Shown piece after piece: positions 6,375-6,416 of a stretch of 6,416 bases of DNA. The DNA is from JBBTDV01 sp038042605. GTDB taxonomy: Bacteria; Bdellovibrionota; UBA1018. A program made the position numbers and the translations under genes. Location: NCBI GenBank assembly GCA_964358645.1, contig CAYHPW010000089.1, forward strand, positions 1 through 6,416. Direction: 5' to 3'. Below the pieces are notes generated by a model, which saw only the letters and a program-made list of their open reading frames with translations, was not told the origin of the DNA and searched no databases. The number at the start of each line of letters is the position of its first letter. Positions within the stretch are counted from its first letter, which is position 1.

Positions 6375-6416
6375 ATGCGTGAAATGCCGGGCGGGCACTC
6401 CCCATCACCCGGCAGG
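6375..6416 (+). CDS. Possible start of another gene, cut by the window edge
   Basis: The ATG at 6375 follows AAGGG (6361-6365) with a good 9-nt spacing, and the frame stays open through the last 14 codons, giving MREMPGGHSPSPGR. The peptide matches nothing I recognise, has no signal peptide, and coincides with a strong hairpin, so it may equally be non-coding. Only the sequence beyond the edge can decide. Confidence 0.2.
   Translation, partial: MREMPGGHSPSPGR
6385..6414. repeat. Hairpin-forming inverted repeat at the window end
   Basis: TGCCGGG (6385-6391) and CCCGGCA (6408-6414) are perfect 7-bp complementary arms. Inside the 16-nt loop, GGG (6393-6395) can pair with CCC (6401-6403), which would lengthen the stem. 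It could be a terminator for the rpsA transcript, but no T-run is visible before the window ends; it could also be a dispersed palindromic repeat. Confidence 0.4.

Noticed and set aside
1..6416. Search for a defence system, CRISPR array, transposon, phage or biosynthetic cluster
   Set aside because: There are no repeats with spacers, no transposase or integrase motifs, no nuclease or toxin-antitoxin pairs. The genes fit envelope glycan synthesis and translation.

Overview
The window looks like chromosomal sequence from a Gram-negative, LPS-bearing bacterium of moderate GC content. Evidence for an outer membrane is a heptosyltransferase-type (GT9) LPS-core enzyme, a second glycosyltransferase, a DUF3108 envelope protein and two further exported proteins or peptides. 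The gene combination and the style of the proteins recall delta-proteobacterial or Omnitrophota/PVC-like genomes, but this is an impression and cannot be proved from one window. All confident genes lie on the + strand. No RNA genes, CRISPR arrays, insertion sequences or phage genes are visible, and no gap without a gene exceeds about 170 bases.

Layout. (1) 101-787: a small secreted, helical, Lys/Glu-rich protein of unknown function with two identical CPEC motifs. It has a strong ribosome binding site, and a 12-bp tandem repeat follows its stop codon. (2) 892-4251: three tightly packed genes, very likely one transcript. They encode a DUF3108 lipoprotein-like protein, a WaaF-like heptosyltransferase (11 nt downstream) and a GT4 glycosyltransferase (8-bp overlap). 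(3) 4252-4421: a 170-bp gap that seems to hold the promoter and leader of the next gene, with a perfect 7-bp inverted repeat over the -35 box. (4) 4422-6263: rpsA, ribosomal protein S1, with six S1 domains and an extra acidic N-terminus. (5) 6264-6416: a downstream stretch with a hydrophobic mini-ORF that crosses a run of ten G, then a hairpin that reaches the window edge.

The GT9 and GT4 enzymes would act at the cytoplasmic face of the inner membrane to build the LPS core or a related surface glycan. The DUF3108 protein would sit in the periplasm or on a membrane, with an unknown but probably envelope-related role. rpsA is a housekeeping gene that appears to have its own control. I do not see a convincing new multi-gene system. 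The most interesting points are the twin-CPEC protein, the inverted repeat in the rpsA promoter, and the G10 tract inside an apparent signal-peptide ORF downstream of rpsA.
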